From Phenylobacterium sp. (GTDB lineage Bacteria; Pseudomonadota; Alphaproteobacteria; Caulobacterales; Caulobacteraceae), in the NCBI RefSeq assembly GCF_030680185.1, contig NZ_JAUXVZ010000056.1:41812-105811 (forward strand): a stretch of DNA of 64,000 bases, given 5' to 3'. The notes under the pieces were generated by a model. It saw only the letters and a list, made by a program, of their open reading frames with translations. It was not told where the DNA came from and did not search any database. Every line of letters starts with the position of its first letter. The first letter of the stretch is position 1. The position numbers and the translations under genes were made by a program. Of the stretch, positions 53,741 through 63,705 are shown piece after piece.

Positions 53741-54490
53741 CTAGCCCTCACGGCCACGACGGGGACCACGGTCACCACGGGGGCCGCCGCGTTCACGGCC
53801 TTCGTTGGACGACGGACCAGCGGCCTCGATGGCCCAGCGCTTGTCCTGCGCCATCGGGTCATGCTCGAGCACTTCGCCTTTGAAGACCCAAACCTTCACA
53901 CCGATGATGCCGTAGGTCGTCTTGGCCTGGATGAAGCCGTAGTCGATGTCAGCGCGCAGGGTGTGCAGCGGCACACGACCTTCGCGATACCATTCCATCC
54001 GCGCGATTTCGGCACCGCCGAGGCGGCCCGACACGTTGATGCGAACGCCCTTGGCGCCGAGACGCATGGCCGACTGCATCGAACGCTTCATGGCGCGACG
54101 GAAGGCGATCCGGCGTTCCAGCTGCTGCGCGATGTTCTCGGCGATCAGCTGGGCGTCCGTCTCGGGCTTGCGCACTTCGACGATGTTCAGGTGAACTTCA
54201 CCCTCGGTACGCGCCGAGATGTCCTTGCGGAGCTTCTCGATGTCAGCGCCCTTCTTGCCGATCACGACACCCGGACGGGCGGCATAGATCGTCACGCGGC
54301 ACTTCTTGTGCGGACGCTCGATGATGATGCGCGAGACGCCGGCGGCGTTCAGGCGCTCTTTCAGCCACGTGCGCAGCTTGATGTCCTGGTGCAGCAGCTT
54401 GGCGTATTCATCACCGCGGGCGAACCAGCGGCTGTCCCACGTACGGTTGACGCCGAGGCGCAGACCGATTGGATTGACTTTCTGACCCAT
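53741..54490 (-). CDS. rpsC: 30S ribosomal protein S3
   Basis: 249 residues with the KH domain ([16 protein letters not shown] [16 protein letters not shown]). A C-terminal Gly/Arg-rich tail ([15 protein letters not shown]) is longer than in enterobacteria. Shares one base with the rplV stop. Confidence 0.98.
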   Translation of the reverse strand: MGQKVNPIGLRLGVNRTWDSRWFARGDEYAKLLHQDIKLRTWLKERLNAAGVSRIIIERPHKKCRVTIYAARPGVVIGKKGADIEKLRKDISARTEGEVHLNIVEVRKPETDAQLIAENIAQQLERRIAFRRAMKRSMQSAMRLGAKGVRINVSGRLGGAEIARMEWYREGRVPLHTLRADIDYGFIQAKTTYGIIGVKVWVFKGEVLEHDPMAQDKRWAIEAAGPSSNEGRERGGPRGDRGPRRGREG

Positions 54491-54870
54491 CAGGCGGCCT
54501 CACCAGCTTCGCGGACCACGATGGTGATCTCCGCGAAAGGTTTCAGGATGCGCGACGAACGGCCACGAGCACGGCTCGCGAAACGCTTCATCACCAGGTT
54601 CTTGCCCACATAGGCCTCGGCGACGACGAGGTTGTCGATGTCGAGGTTGTGGTTGTTCTCGGCGTTCGACACGGCCGAATACAGCACCTTGCGGACGTCG
54701 GTGGCGATGCGCTTACGGCTGAATTCCAGCTCGTTCAGCGCCTTTTGCACCGGCAGGCCGCGGATCGACTGGGCGACCAGGTTCAGCTTCTGAGGGCTGA
54801 TCCGGACGTTCACCAGCTTGGCGCGCGCTTCGGTCGGGGCGACCCGACGGGGGTTTTTTGTCTGGGCCAT
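54490..54870 (-). CDS. rplV: 50S ribosomal protein L22
   Basis: 126 residues: [37 protein letters not shown] and [18 protein letters not shown]. Normal position and size. Confidence 0.98.
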   Translation of the reverse strand: MAQTKNPRRVAPTEARAKLVNVRISPQKLNLVAQSIRGLPVQKALNELEFSRKRIATDVRKVLYSAVSNAENNHNLDIDNLVVAEAYVGKNLVMKRFASRARGRSSRILKPFAEITIVVREAGEAA

Positions 54871-54873
54871 CAG

Positions 54874-55152
54874 TTACTTCCTTTTGGCCTTCTTGTCCGC
54901 CGCGTGCCCGGGGAATGACCGGGTCGGGGAGAACTCGCCGAACTTCATGCCAACCATTTCTTCGGAGACGGACACCGGCACATGCTTGAGGCCGTTGTGG
55001 ACACCGAAGGTCAGGCCGACAAACTGCGGCAGGATGGTGGAGCGGCGCGACCAGGTCTTGATCACGTCCTTGCGGCCCGACGTCGAGACGGCGTCGGCCT
55101 TCTTGAGCAGATACCCGTCGACAAACGGGCCTTTCCAGGAGGAGCGGGCCAT
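54874..55152 (-). CDS. rpsS: 30S ribosomal protein S19
   Basis: 92 residues: [36 protein letters not shown] and [14 protein letters not shown] [15 protein letters not shown]. Confidence 0.98.
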   Translation of the reverse strand: MARSSWKGPFVDGYLLKKADAVSTSGRKDVIKTWSRRSTILPQFVGLTFGVHNGLKHVPVSVSEEMVGMKFGEFSPTRSFPGHAADKKAKRK

Positions 55153-55154
55153 CT

Positions 55155-55988
55155 TTAGCGAGCCTTCTTAACGTGGCGGGTACGGATGATGTATTTGTCC
55201 GTCGCCTTGTTCTTGCGGGTACGGGTGCCCTTGGTGTCCTTGCCCCACGGCGTAACCGGGGTACGACCACCAGAGGTCCGGCCTTCACCACCACCGTGCG
55301 GGTGGTCGATCGGGTTCATGGCGACGCCGCGAACGTGCGGACGCCAGCCCATGTGACGAACGCGACCGGCCTTGCCGAGGTTCTGGTTCATGTGGTCGGG
55401 GTTCGAAACCGCGCCCACCGTGGCCATGCAGCCGTCGAGGACCATGCGAAGCTCGCCGGAGCCGAGACGGATCTGGGCGTAACCCTGATCGCGACCGACC
55501 AGCTGGGCGTAGGCACCGGCCGAACGGGCCAGCTGGGCGCCCTTGCCCGGCTTCATTTCGATGTTGTGGATGATCGTGCCGATCGGCACCGAGCGCAGCG
55601 GCATCGCATTGCCCGGCTTCACGTCGACCTTCTCACCCGCCACGACCGTGTCGCCCGCCTTCAGGCGTTGCGGCGCGATGATGTAGTTCTTCTCGCCGTC
55701 CTCATAGATGACGAGGGCGATGAAGGCGGTCCGGTTCGGATCGTATTCCAGGCGTTCGACGGTCGCCGTGGCGAACTTCCGGCGCTTGAAGTCGATCTTG
55801 CGGTACAGCGTCTTGGCGCCACCGCCGCGGAAGCGGACGGCGATACGACCACCGGCACCACGTCCGCCCGACTTGGTCAGGCCTTCGGTGAGTGACTTTT
55901 CCGGACGCCCCTTGTGGAGCTCCGAGCGGTCGATCAGCACCAGGGCGCGACGGCCCGGCGATGTCGGATTGTATGTTTTCAAGGCCAT
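55155..55988 (-). CDS. rplB: 50S ribosomal protein L2
   Basis: 277 residues with RAGSGELR-like [13 protein letters not shown], the peptidyl-transferase-adjacent [18 protein letters not shown] and the end [14 protein letters not shown]. Normal. Confidence 0.98.
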   Translation of the reverse strand: MALKTYNPTSPGRRALVLIDRSELHKGRPEKSLTEGLTKSGGRGAGGRIAVRFRGGGAKTLYRKIDFKRRKFATATVERLEYDPNRTAFIALVIYEDGEKNYIIAPQRLKAGDTVVAGEKVDVKPGNAMPLRSVPIGTIIHNIEMKPGKGAQLARSAGAYAQLVGRDQGYAQIRLGSGELRMVLDGCMATVGAVSNPDHMNQNLGKAGRVRHMGWRPHVRGVAMNPIDHPHGGGEGRTSGGRTPVTPWGKDTKGTRTRKNKATDKYIIRTRHVKKAR

Positions 55989-55992
55989 CTGA

Positions 55993-56298
55993 TCAGAGCC
56001 CCGTGGTGACGTCGATCGACTGGCCTTCAGCCAGCGTCACGATCGCTTTTTTGATGTCGACCCGACGGCCCATGATGCCGCGGAAGCGCTTGGTCTTGCC
56101 CTTCTGGACGAGGGTGTTGACCTTCAGGACGTTGACCTTGAACAGGCTCTCGACCGCAGCGGCGATCTCGTCCTTGGTCGAAGTCCCCGAAACGCGGAAG
56201 ACGACCTTGTTCTGCTCCGACAGGATCGTGGCCTTTTCCGTGATGATCGGAGCCAGGATGGTGTCGTAGTGTTTTGCTGTGGGGTTGGCGCCAGCCAT
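55993..56298 (-). CDS. rplW: 50S ribosomal protein L23
   Basis: 101 residues. ATG 56298 shares one base with the rplD stop (TGATG), so it is preferred over a GTG at 56301. Core: [20 protein letters not shown], then [20 protein letters not shown]. Confidence 0.97.
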   Translation of the reverse strand: MAGANPTAKHYDTILAPIITEKATILSEQNKVVFRVSGTSTKDEIAAAVESLFKVNVLKVNTLVQKGKTKRFRGIMGRRVDIKKAIVTLAEGQSIDVTTGL

Positions 56299-56999
56299 CA
56301 CGCGGCCTCCTTCTTCGTCTTGGCAGCCGGTTTGGCAGCCAGGGCGGCCTCGGCTTCACGACGTGACGGGGTGTAGTCCTTGTAGGTGGCTTCGATGGCC
56401 TCAACCGCCGCCTTGGTCAGCACCAGCTTGTCGGCGCGGAGGATGTCATAGACATTCAGACCGGCGTTCGACAGCACATCCACCATCGGGATGTTGCGGG
56501 CGGCCAGACCGAAGTTGGTGTCAACTTCCGGACCGGCGATGATCAGGGTGCGGGTCCAGCCCAGCTTGCCGAGGGTTTCGCGAAGACCGGCGGTCTTGGC
56601 GTCCTTCAGGGTCAGGCTGTCGACGACGACCAGGTCACCGGCGACGACCTTGGCCGACAGCGCATGACGCAGGGCCAGGGCACGAACCTTCTTGGGCAGC
56701 GAGAAGCCGTGGTCGCGAACGACCGGGCCGAAGGCGCGCGAACCACCGACGAACTGCGGGGCACGACGCGAACCGTGACGAGCGCCGCCGGTTCCCTTCT
56801 GCTTGTACATCTTCTTGCCGGTACGCGAGTTCTCGTTCCGGGTCTGGACCTTGTGGGTACCGGCACGGCGCTTGGCCAGCTGCCAGTTGACGTAACGGGC
56901 CAGGATGTCGCCGCGAATGTCGGTGATGCCGAAAACGGCGTCCGACAGATCGACGTCACCGGCGGCCTTGCCGTCGAGTTTGATGACAGAGAGTTTCAT
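56298..56999 (-). CDS. rplD: 50S ribosomal protein L4
   Basis: 233 residues: [14 protein letters not shown] [36 protein letters not shown] and a C-terminal Ala/Lys tail. In E. coli L4 represses this operon; no matching leader structure is obvious here. Confidence 0.98.
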   Translation of the reverse strand: MKLSVIKLDGKAAGDVDLSDAVFGITDIRGDILARYVNWQLAKRRAGTHKVQTRNENSRTGKKMYKQKGTGGARHGSRRAPQFVGGSRAFGPVVRDHGFSLPKKVRALALRHALSAKVVAGDLVVVDSLTLKDAKTAGLRETLGKLGWTRTLIIAGPEVDTNFGLAARNIPMVDVLSNAGLNVYDILRADKLVLTKAAVEAIEATYKDYTPSRREAEAALAAKPAAKTKKEAA

Positions 57000-57760
57000 T
57001 ACGCTTCACCGCCTTCGGTGGTCTCGACGGCCGGGGCATCCTCGGCCGGCGTTTCAGCCGGTTGAGCCGCAGCAGCAGAGCCGCCCTTGGACTTGACGCC
57101 ACCGGGGAACGGGGCATCGGCCGGACGGGCCTTCTTGATGGCGTCGCGAACCTTGACCCAGGTGCCTTCGTGACCGGGGACAGCGCCCTTGATCAGCAGC
57201 AGGCCACGCTCGACGTCGACGCGGAACACGGTGAGGTTCTGGGTGGTGACGACTTCACAGCCATAGTGGCCGGCCATCTTCTTGCCCTTGAACGTCTTGC
57301 CGGGGTCCTGACGTTGACCGGTCGAACCGTGCGAACGGTGCGAGACCGAAACACCGTGCGACGCCCGCAGACCACCGAAGTTCCAGCGCTTCATGGCGCC
57401 GGCGAAGCCCTTGCCGATGGTCTCGGCCTGGACATCAACCTTCTGGCCCGCGACGAAATGGTCTGCCGAGAACTCGGAGCCCACATCCATCATGGCGTCC
57501 GCATCGATGCGGAACTCAGTGACATAGGCCTTGGGTTCCACTTCCAGCTTGGCGAAAGATTCGCGCTGAGCCTTGTTGGTATTCTTGGCCTTTTTGGAGC
57601 CAGCACCCAGCTGCAGGGCGACGTAGCCGTCCCGCTCCTGAGTCCGCTGACCCACAACCTGACAGCCATCCAGCTGCAAGATTGTGACTGGAACATGCGC
57701 GCCGTCTTCAGCGAAGACACGCGTCATACCCAGTTTCTTGGCGATCACGCCCGTGCGCAT
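56999..57760 (-). CDS. rplC: 50S ribosomal protein L3
   Basis: 253 residues: [31 protein letters not shown], the [23 protein letters not shown] loop, and an Ala/Glu/Pro tail of ~25 residues beyond the usual end. Shares one base with rplD. Confidence 0.98.
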   Translation of the reverse strand: MRTGVIAKKLGMTRVFAEDGAHVPVTILQLDGCQVVGQRTQERDGYVALQLGAGSKKAKNTNKAQRESFAKLEVEPKAYVTEFRIDADAMMDVGSEFSADHFVAGQKVDVQAETIGKGFAGAMKRWNFGGLRASHGVSVSHRSHGSTGQRQDPGKTFKGKKMAGHYGCEVVTTQNLTVFRVDVERGLLLIKGAVPGHEGTWVKVRDAIKKARPADAPFPGGVKSKGGSAAAAQPAETPAEDAPAVETTEGGEA

Positions 57761-57780
57761 CGGATCCCGCCTCTTTCTTA

Positions 57781-58086
57781 TTAAATCTTGATCTCGACAT
57801 CCACACCGGCGGACAGGTCGAGCTTCATGAGCGCGTCCACAGTCTGCGGGGTGGGGTCGACGATATCGAGGACACGCTTGTGCGTGCGAATTTCAAACTG
57901 CTCACGCGACTTCTTATCGACGTGCGGCGAGCGGTTCACGGTGAACTTTTCGATCAGGGTCGGCAGCGGGATCGGACCGCGAACGGTCGCGCCCGTGCGC
58001 TTGGCCGTGTTGACGATCTCGCGCGTCGAAAAGTCGAGGACGCGGTGATCGAAGGCCTTGAGCCTGATGCGGATGCTTTGATCCAT
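57781..58086 (-). CDS. rpsJ: 30S ribosomal protein S10
   Basis: 101 residues from ATG 58086 ([17 protein letters not shown]), with [29 protein letters not shown]. The additional MGNTTD codons upstream are not typical. First gene of the S10 operon; tuf is not directly upstream. Confidence 0.98.
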   Translation of the reverse strand: MDQSIRIRLKAFDHRVLDFSTREIVNTAKRTGATVRGPIPLPTLIEKFTVNRSPHVDKKSREQFEIRTHKRVLDIVDPTPQTVDALMKLDLSAGVDVEIKI

Positions 58087-58816
58087 ATCGGTCGTATTTC
58101 CCAAGCAGGCGAACCTGCGTCCCTGTGAACCATTTCAAAGACCGAAGGTCTTCAGGCACGAATGCCTTCAGAGTACGCACGTCCGCAAAAACGATCGGCC
58201 CACGCAGCGAACCGCGAAGGCCGTTGAAGTCCTGGGTCACTGCAAAGAACAGGGTCTCAGGTCGTTCCCGCGAACCGCGTCTGCACCCCGAAAAACGAGT
58301 GGGGTGCACAGCCGGTCCAACAAGAGTGGGGGCTTATGACGGGCGATTCCGATTTGGTCAAGCGGCGAAACCGTGGCGAACGCCTTTCACGGCGGGCCTT
58401 CAGCCATGAGTGGCGTCGGCATCGACGGCACACGCCTTATAGTACGTCTCCCAGACGACATCATGGCCGTCCGACTGTCGCGGATGTCGCCGGCCGCCTC
58501 CCCAGACCAGCAGGCGGGATCAGCCCGACCGGGCGCAGGTCCGCCCCCCCATGGGACGACTCACCCCCGGGGTGATTGATCCGGGCACGGTGCGAACCAT
58601 GGCCGCCCTCCCCGCTTTCTGACATCCCGTAGAGAGTGCGCCGTTATCTATCCGTGCCTTCGCCGCAGGTCCGCCACAATGCGTATCCGGCCGGCCACAC
58701 ATGCCTCAACCGACTGTTTCATGTCGGTTTTGTAATAGCAAAGCTGTTTCAGCCGCTGGTAGCCCGACACCACCGCAGCGCGACTCCCCGCGCCTGCCGA
58801 AATGGACAAGTCGAAC
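58087..58816. other. Intergenic region holding the likely S10 operon promoter
   Basis: About 730 bases without a convincing gene. Two perfect inverted repeats: TGCACCCC-N11-GGGGTGCA (58282-58308), about 200 bases upstream of rpsJ on the minus strand, and ACCGAC-N8-GTCGGT (58709-58728) before the barrel gene. The promoters of rpsJ (minus) and the barrel gene (plus) should both lie here, but I cannot place them. Confidence 0.5.
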
Positions 58817-59584
58817 ATGAAATCCCTTCTTCTCGCCACGGCCGCCCTTGCGACCTTCGCCGCCGCCCCCGCCTTCGCCCAGGACAGCGTCGGCTCGATC
58901 GGCGTCTCCTACGCCAACACCGACGTCGACGTCGCCGGCCTCAGCGCCGACGGTGACATCGGTACCATCAGCGCCAATTTCGCCCTGCCGGTCACCGCCG
59001 ACTGGACCGTGACCCTCGACGGCACCTTCGCCTATGTGTTCGAAGGCGATCCCGACGTTGACGACAGCTCGGTCAGCGGTCGCGTCCACGCCAGCCGCCA
59101 GTTCGGCAACGTCCGCGTCGCCGGCTTCGCCGGTGGTGCCGAAGCCTTTGACGAGCAGCTGTGGTCCTTCGGTGGCACGGTCCAGTCCTACATGGACAAG
59201 GTCACCCTGACCGGCTCGCTGGCCTATGAGACCATCGAGAGCGCCGATGCCGACATCTGGACCCTGGGTGGCGACGCGGCCTATTACGTCAACCCCGACT
59301 TCCGCCTCAACGCGGGTGCCGGCTGGACCACGATCGACGCCGGTGGCCTCGACTCCGACGGCTGGCAGGCCAATGTCGGCGGCGAGTACCGCCTCGCTGG
59401 CACCAACATGAGCGTGACCGCCAACTACACCCACGCCGAGTTCAACGACTTCGACATCGCAGCCGACACCGTCATGCTCGGCCTGCGCTTCTCGTTCGGC
59501 GGTGACCTGCAGACCCGCGAGCGCTCCGGTGCGGACCTGGGCCGCACGGCCGCCGGCATCGGTGCCCTCGCCGGCGCCTTCTAG
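58817..59584 (+). CDS. Outer-membrane beta-barrel protein
   Basis: 255 residues from ATG 58817. Signal peptide KSLLLATAALATFAAAPAFA, then repeated amphipathic strands (GSIGVSYANTDVDVAGLSAD, WTVTLDGTFAYVFEG and LTGSLAYETIESADADIWTLGG), a conserved-looking LGLRFSFG strand, and a final Phe. It resembles porin-like or OmpA-barrel-like proteins of alphaproteobacteria. Function unknown. Terminator follows. Confidence 0.8.
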   Translation: MKSLLLATAALATFAAAPAFAQDSVGSIGVSYANTDVDVAGLSADGDIGTISANFALPVTADWTVTLDGTFAYVFEGDPDVDDSSVSGRVHASRQFGNVRVAGFAGGAEAFDEQLWSFGGTVQSYMDKVTLTGSLAYETIESADADIWTLGGDAAYYVNPDFRLNAGAGWTTIDAGGLDSDGWQANVGGEYRLAGTNMSVTANYTHAEFNDFDIAADTVMLGLRFSFGGDLQTRERSGADLGRTAAGIGALAGAF

Positions 59585-59610
59585 GCCACTCGAACCGACG
59601 GACAGACAGA

Positions 59611-59643
59611 AGCCCCGGCGGAGCGATCCGCCGGGGCTTTTTG
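59611..59643 (+). terminator. Rho-independent terminator after barrel gene
   Basis: AGCCCCGGCGGA-GCGA-TCCGCCGGGGCT, then TTTTT. It begins 27 bases past the stop of the barrel gene. Confidence 0.92.
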
Positions 59644-59671
59644 TTGCGCCCGCCGCCGGGCCGCAGACATG

Positions 59672-59706
59672 AAAAAGGCCCGGAGGGTTCCACGCTCCCG
59701 GGCCTT
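59672..59706 (-). terminator. Rho-independent terminator after DUF2807 gene
   Basis: Read on the minus strand: GGCCCGGGAGC...CTCCGGGCC followed by TTTTT. It lies 26 bases past the DUF2807 stop. Confidence 0.8.
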
Positions 59707-59731
59707 CTCACTCGCGGCGACTGATGGGGGA

Positions 59732-60622
59732 TCAGGTGCCGATGCGAATATCCCCGGCCCCGACGATCGACCGGCTGACCGAGCCGGTGGCGCGGGCCAC
59801 GACGACATCGCCCGAGCCGGCGATCGAGATGTCGACATCACCGGCGACGCCGTTGAACTGGACGTCACCTGAACCGGCGATGCTGACGCTCAGGCTCGGA
59901 GCCGTGCCGGCCCGGACCCTGACGTCGCCGGCACCGGCGATGCTGATGTCGGTGGGTCCATCGACACGGGCGACGGTGACATCGCCCGCACCGGCCACCG
60001 AGACCTCCAGGCGCTGCGTCGCACCCGCCGTCATCGATCCGGCCCCCGCGATGCTGGCGTCCAGCGCGGTCGAGGTTCCGGCGCGCATGTCACCCGATCC
60101 CTTGATACTGAGGGACAGCGGCCCTTCGGTATTGGCCACATTCCAGGTGCCGCAGCCGCTGGTGTCGAGCTCGACCGAGGACGCGCCGCGTCCCACCGAG
60201 CCGAACACCGCGCCCGAGGCGTCGACGTCCACGTCCCTCGGCGTGCGGATAACGACCAGGGGGGCGTCGGACAGACTGACCCGGCCAAGGTTGCGGACCT
60301 CGACCGAGGCCCCGTCACCGGGCTGGCCGGTCCCGGGCCCCGACCGGCAGTTGCGGATGGAACTGCGGCCGAACAGGCCCCGCCGACCCAGGCCGCCGTC
60401 GATGCGCACATCGTCGCCGTTGCGGGTGACGCGAAGCGCCGGAAGGCCGGAGGTGCCGGGGTCGACCTCCACGGCGATGTCGGCCCGGTCCTCGACGATG
60501 ACGACGACGCGGGCGACCGCGTTCTCGATCTCGACCTCGGGGCCGTGGCCCGGCTTGGCCAGGGCGGGGACGGCCATGGCGGCCATGGCCATGACGATGG
60601 CGGACGTGATGACGGGTTTCAT
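59732..60622 (-). CDS. DUF2807 (GIN-domain) secreted repeat protein
   Basis: 296 residues: a signal peptide (KPVITSAIVMAMAAMAVPALA) and a beta-helix-like part of DUF2807 type. The C-terminal half contains seven repeats of the pattern S(I/V)xG(A/S)G(D/S)(V/M/I) about every 18-20 residues (SIKGSGDM, SIAGAGSM, SVAGAGDV, SIAGAGDV, SIAGSGDV twice, SIVGAGDI). An exported, possibly surface-associated protein; a role in envelope or adhesion is a family guess. Single gene with its own terminator. Confidence 0.88.
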   Translation of the reverse strand: MKPVITSAIVMAMAAMAVPALAKPGHGPEVEIENAVARVVVIVEDRADIAVEVDPGTSGLPALRVTRNGDDVRIDGGLGRRGLFGRSSIRNCRSGPGTGQPGDGASVEVRNLGRVSLSDAPLVVIRTPRDVDVDASGAVFGSVGRGASSVELDTSGCGTWNVANTEGPLSLSIKGSGDMRAGTSTALDASIAGAGSMTAGATQRLEVSVAGAGDVTVARVDGPTDISIAGAGDVRVRAGTAPSLSVSIAGSGDVQFNGVAGDVDISIAGSGDVVVARATGSVSRSIVGAGDIRIGT

Positions 60623-60727
60623 GATGGGTTCCCTCTCCGGATTGTGGCCGGAAGGTGCGACCCTCGTGTCGCCGAGTCACTTTAAATCGAGGTCATGACC
60701 TCGTTGTAAGAAATGCCCGACCGACGA

Positions 60728-61645
60728 TCAGCGCGACAGCGCCCCGGCACCGTCCTCGGCCCCGAGCTCGGGTTCAAAGTCGCGTTCGAAGCCGGCGATC
60801 CGGCTCTTCAGGGCTCCGACCCGCTTCAGCGCCAGCGAGGCGGCCCAGCGCGCCGCCAGCTCCGGTGCCGCCATCCGGTCGGTCATGCGCGGACGCCCGC
60901 CGCGGCTGCGCAGCACGGCGTTGGTGAACAGGGCCCCGTTGCGGAAGCGGGTCGGCCAGGTCTGGAACTCGATCGACAGGGAGACGCAGAACCGGTCGAG
61001 GTTCTCCACCCGGTGCGGCGCATAGAAGGGCCAGGTCAGGGCCTGGCCCGGCTCCAGGTCCATGACCTGGGCGTCGGCCTCGAAGGCGCGGACATAGGGC
61101 AGTTCCTCGGTCGTCTGACGCGACACCACCTGTTCCATGTCGACCTCGGCCAGATGGGCCTCGTCGCCCGGATAGACGAAGATCCGCTTGCGACCGCGCA
61201 GGTGGAACAGCACCACGCCCGCCGCGTCGAAATGATAGGGCACCCGCGCCTTGGGCGAGGACAGGATCAACTGGCCCGAGCTGTTGACCGCGCGCAGCCC
61301 GGCATAGGCCCCCTGAACCCGCGTGAACTCGTCCATGGCGGCGGCCCACAACTCGGGCCAGCCGGTTTCGACTGAACGCAGATTGACCCACAGCCGCCCC
61401 TGCTGGATCGCGGCCAGCAGTTCCTCGCCGTTGAGCCGCCCCCGCGCGCCGGTGCGCAGCGAGACCTGACCCTCGTCGTCATAGTCATACAGGTTGATGT
61501 CGAACAGCTCGGCCGGATAGCGGTCGAGCATCTCCGCCAGGGCCGCGTCGGAGGCGAAGCCCTGCTCGACCAGACTGTGCGGATGCACCGCCGCCTCGGC
61601 GATCGGGCCGGCATAGCGGGTGCGGGTCTGGGGGCTGGTCTTCAT
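60728..61645 (-). CDS. JmjC/cupin-like putative oxygenase
   Basis: 305 residues. The double-stranded beta-helix region has the facial triad HxD...H: His138 and Asp140 (YHFD), and His211 (APHRVEN). Other blocks are LRGRKRIFVYPGD and LEPGQALTWPFY. Such Fe(II)/2-oxoglutarate proteins hydroxylate proteins, lipids or small molecules. The substrate is not indicated. The start is five bases after the stop of the GNAT gene, so the two form an operon and probably one pathway. Confidence 0.78.
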   Translation of the reverse strand: MKTSPQTRTRYAGPIAEAAVHPHSLVEQGFASDAALAEMLDRYPAELFDINLYDYDDEGQVSLRTGARGRLNGEELLAAIQQGRLWVNLRSVETGWPELWAAAMDEFTRVQGAYAGLRAVNSSGQLILSSPKARVPYHFDAAGVVLFHLRGRKRIFVYPGDEAHLAEVDMEQVVSRQTTEELPYVRAFEADAQVMDLEPGQALTWPFYAPHRVENLDRFCVSLSIEFQTWPTRFRNGALFTNAVLRSRGGRPRMTDRMAAPELAARWAASLALKRVGALKSRIAGFERDFEPELGAEDGAGALSR

Positions 61646-61650
61646 CGATT

Positions 61651-62799
61651 TCAGGCCGGAACCCGGCCGGCACCGGCCCGGACCTTGGTGAGGGCCGCGC
61701 CCGCCGCCTGCATGGCTCCCCGCATCCGCGCGCCCGGCGTCGTCTCGCAGGCTTCGATCGCGGCCCAACGGCGACGCACGCTGGTGCGCAACTGATCGCC
61801 CCGCCCGCCACCGGCCAGGTTCAACGCCCCGACCGCCGCCTGGCTCATGCTCGCGCCCAGACCCGGCTTCACCACCACCGCCTCGCGCACGACCTTGTAG
61901 CCGTTGCAGAAATATTTCTTGTACGGCTCGCCCTCGAACCCGAAGTCGAAGCTGCGGTAGCCGCGTTCCGCTGCCAGCCGCATCGTCTCCAGGCTCAGCA
62001 AAATGCCCGGCGAACAACGCGACAGGGCGGGATCATAGCCCGGGAACCAGAAGTGACACTGGGTACCGGCGTGCAGCGAATACTCCACCGCCGTCAGCCG
62101 GTCGCCGGCCCACAGCGCAGCCATTGAGGCCCCGAAGCCGTCGCCTTCCGCCTTGAGCAGGGCGTGCAACAGGTCGGCGGTCCAGCCGCAGGCGAAAATG
62201 TCATGGCGGGCCGTGCGCTGGTACTGGTCGCGCTTGAGGTCGATCAGCCAGTCCAGCAGGGCCGGATCGCGCAGCGACCGCTCGATGCGCAGCGGACCCA
62301 GCTCGGCCTCCATGCTGCGCCGGGCCCGCTCCTTGTCCTTGAAGAATTTGCCCTGGCTGGCGCGGCGCTCGGCGTACCAGCCGTCATAGCCGTCCTCGCC
62401 CAGTTCGACCTGGACGGTGCGGCGGTCCTCGCCGAGGGCGGTCGGCCCAACCCAGGCGGTCAGGTTGAGGCGGGCAGCCCCCAGCGCCTCGGCCGCCTCC
62501 TCCAGCTCCGGCGTCTTCCACGGCAGCGAAATGATGCCGTGATAGTCGTTCATCGGCGCGGCCAGCGGCTGGATCGCGCCACCGCGGCGCTGGTGCGGGA
62601 AGAATCCGATGGTCTGACCGCGGCGCGAGAACACGGCCACGGCCGAGCCGGGACTGACGCGTCCGGCGACCTGGGCGAACTCGGGCCGGAAATAGGGACT
62701 GCTCAAGGCGGGATTGTCGGCCAGCATCGCCCGCCATTCAGCCCACTCGGCCTCGCCGAGCGTGTCGATGCCAACGATGTCTACCTTCAGAGGGGCCAT
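61651..62799 (-). CDS. GNAT acetyltransferase (CelD/BcsL, Acetyltransf_6 type)
   Basis: 382 residues of the FemAB-like double-GNAT type: NPALSSPYFRPEFAQVAGRV, IGFFPHQRRGGAIQPLAAPM, FFKDKERARRSMEAELG, AALWAGDRLTAVEYSLHAG and the acyl-site WFPGYDPALSRCSPGILLS. Relatives act in exopolysaccharide or holdfast modification, or lipid and peptidoglycan acylation. First gene of an operon with the JmjC-like protein. No signal peptide. Confidence 0.85.
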   Translation of the reverse strand: MAPLKVDIVGIDTLGEAEWAEWRAMLADNPALSSPYFRPEFAQVAGRVSPGSAVAVFSRRGQTIGFFPHQRRGGAIQPLAAPMNDYHGIISLPWKTPELEEAAEALGAARLNLTAWVGPTALGEDRRTVQVELGEDGYDGWYAERRASQGKFFKDKERARRSMEAELGPLRIERSLRDPALLDWLIDLKRDQYQRTARHDIFACGWTADLLHALLKAEGDGFGASMAALWAGDRLTAVEYSLHAGTQCHFWFPGYDPALSRCSPGILLSLETMRLAAERGYRSFDFGFEGEPYKKYFCNGYKVVREAVVVKPGLGASMSQAAVGALNLAGGGRGDQLRTSVRRRWAAIEACETTPGARMRGAMQAAGAALTKVRAGAGRVPA

Positions 62800-62955
62800 G
62801 GATCCGTCCTTCGGCGCTCCGTGACAGACCGCCTTTCCTGCAGGGTTCTAGCCCGGGGCCCGTTTCAGGTCGGTGAGCGTTCATGGTGAACAAAATCTGT
62901 TGGAGCCATGCGACCTGATCGGCGTTGCTTCGGGGAACCATTCAAGGGAGTTCCC

Positions 62956-63126
62956 ATGACCCAGGCCAACCGACCCTCCAGTCGCGAAAGTGAGACCGAA
63001 GACCAGCGCCCGCCGGCGCGGGAAGGCAGGCCACCCCGTCCCGCCACCGAGCCAAAGGGTTCGGAGGGCTCGTCCAATTCCGGCGAGTCCGCCACCGATC
63101 CGGCCACCGGCAAGCCCAACCCCTGA
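62956..63126 (+). CDS. Small disordered protein
   Basis: 56 residues from ATG 62956, behind AGGGAG. Composition is dominated by Pro, Glu, Ser, Arg and Gly with no hydrophobic core, so it would be unstructured. The good ribosome site and isolated position favour a real gene, but no homology is visible. Confidence 0.5.
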   Translation: MTQANRPSSRESETEDQRPPAREGRPPRPATEPKGSEGSSNSGESATDPATGKPNP

Positions 63127-63201
63127 TCGGCCCGACGCTGCGTCTCCCGTCCGTGCAACGGTCACCGCCGGACGGCGTTCATCCCGATGAAGGGAGTCTC
63201 C

Positions 63202-63591
63202 ATGAGCTACTATTTCAGCAAGATCACCGACCGCCCGTTCGAAGAAACCGTGGCCCGCACGCGCGAGGCGCTCAAGGCCGAGGGCTTCGGCATCATCACC
63301 GAGATCGATGTCACCGGTACCTTCAAGGAGAAGCTGGATATCGACTTCCGGCCCTACATCATCCTCGGAGCCTGCAATCCCAAGGCCGCGCATGAGGCGC
63401 TGGCGATGGAGGACAAGGTCGGCGTGATGCTGCCCTGCAACGTCATCGTCCAGCAGTTGCCGTCCGGTTCGGGCACCGAGGTCGCCGCCGTCGACCCCGC
63501 CGCCTCGATGTCGGCCATCGACAACCCGGACCTCAAGGCCAAGGCCGCAGAGATCGGCGCCAACCTGCGCCGCGCGCTCGACAGCCTCTGA
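63202..63591 (+). CDS. DUF302 family protein
   Basis: 129 residues from ATG 63202, behind AGGGAG. DUF302 core: FEETVARTREALKAEGFGIITEIDV, KEKLDIDFRPYIILGACNPKAA, EALAMEDKVGVMLPCNVIVQQ and the end AAEIGANLRRAL. Small cytosolic alpha/beta fold; the function is not established, and redox or metal stress contexts are common. Followed by a terminator. Confidence 0.92.
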   Translation: MSYYFSKITDRPFEETVARTREALKAEGFGIITEIDVTGTFKEKLDIDFRPYIILGACNPKAAHEALAMEDKVGVMLPCNVIVQQLPSGSGTEVAAVDPAASMSAIDNPDLKAKAAEIGANLRRALDSL

Positions 63592-63619
63592 CGTCTGGCC
63601 TGTTGATCAGACAGCAAAA

Positions 63620-63652
63620 CGGCCCCCGGATCGCTCCGGGGGCCGCTCTTTT
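63620..63652 (+). terminator. Rho-independent terminator after DUF302 gene
   Basis: CGGCCCCCGGA-TCGC-TCCGGGGGCCG followed by CTCTTTT. The same stem, read from the other side with AAAA before it, could also serve the convergent tuf gene. Confidence 0.88.
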
Positions 63653-63705
63653 GATTGGCCTATGCTCGCCCCGGACCTGATCCGGGGCTCGCGGCTTGAG
63701 GCCTT

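Noticed and set aside
63668..63688. GCCCCGGA-N5-TCCGGGGC palindrome as the tuf terminator
   Set aside because: There is no T-run on the minus strand; it resembles a common intergenic palindrome, and the 63620-63652 stem is a better terminator.
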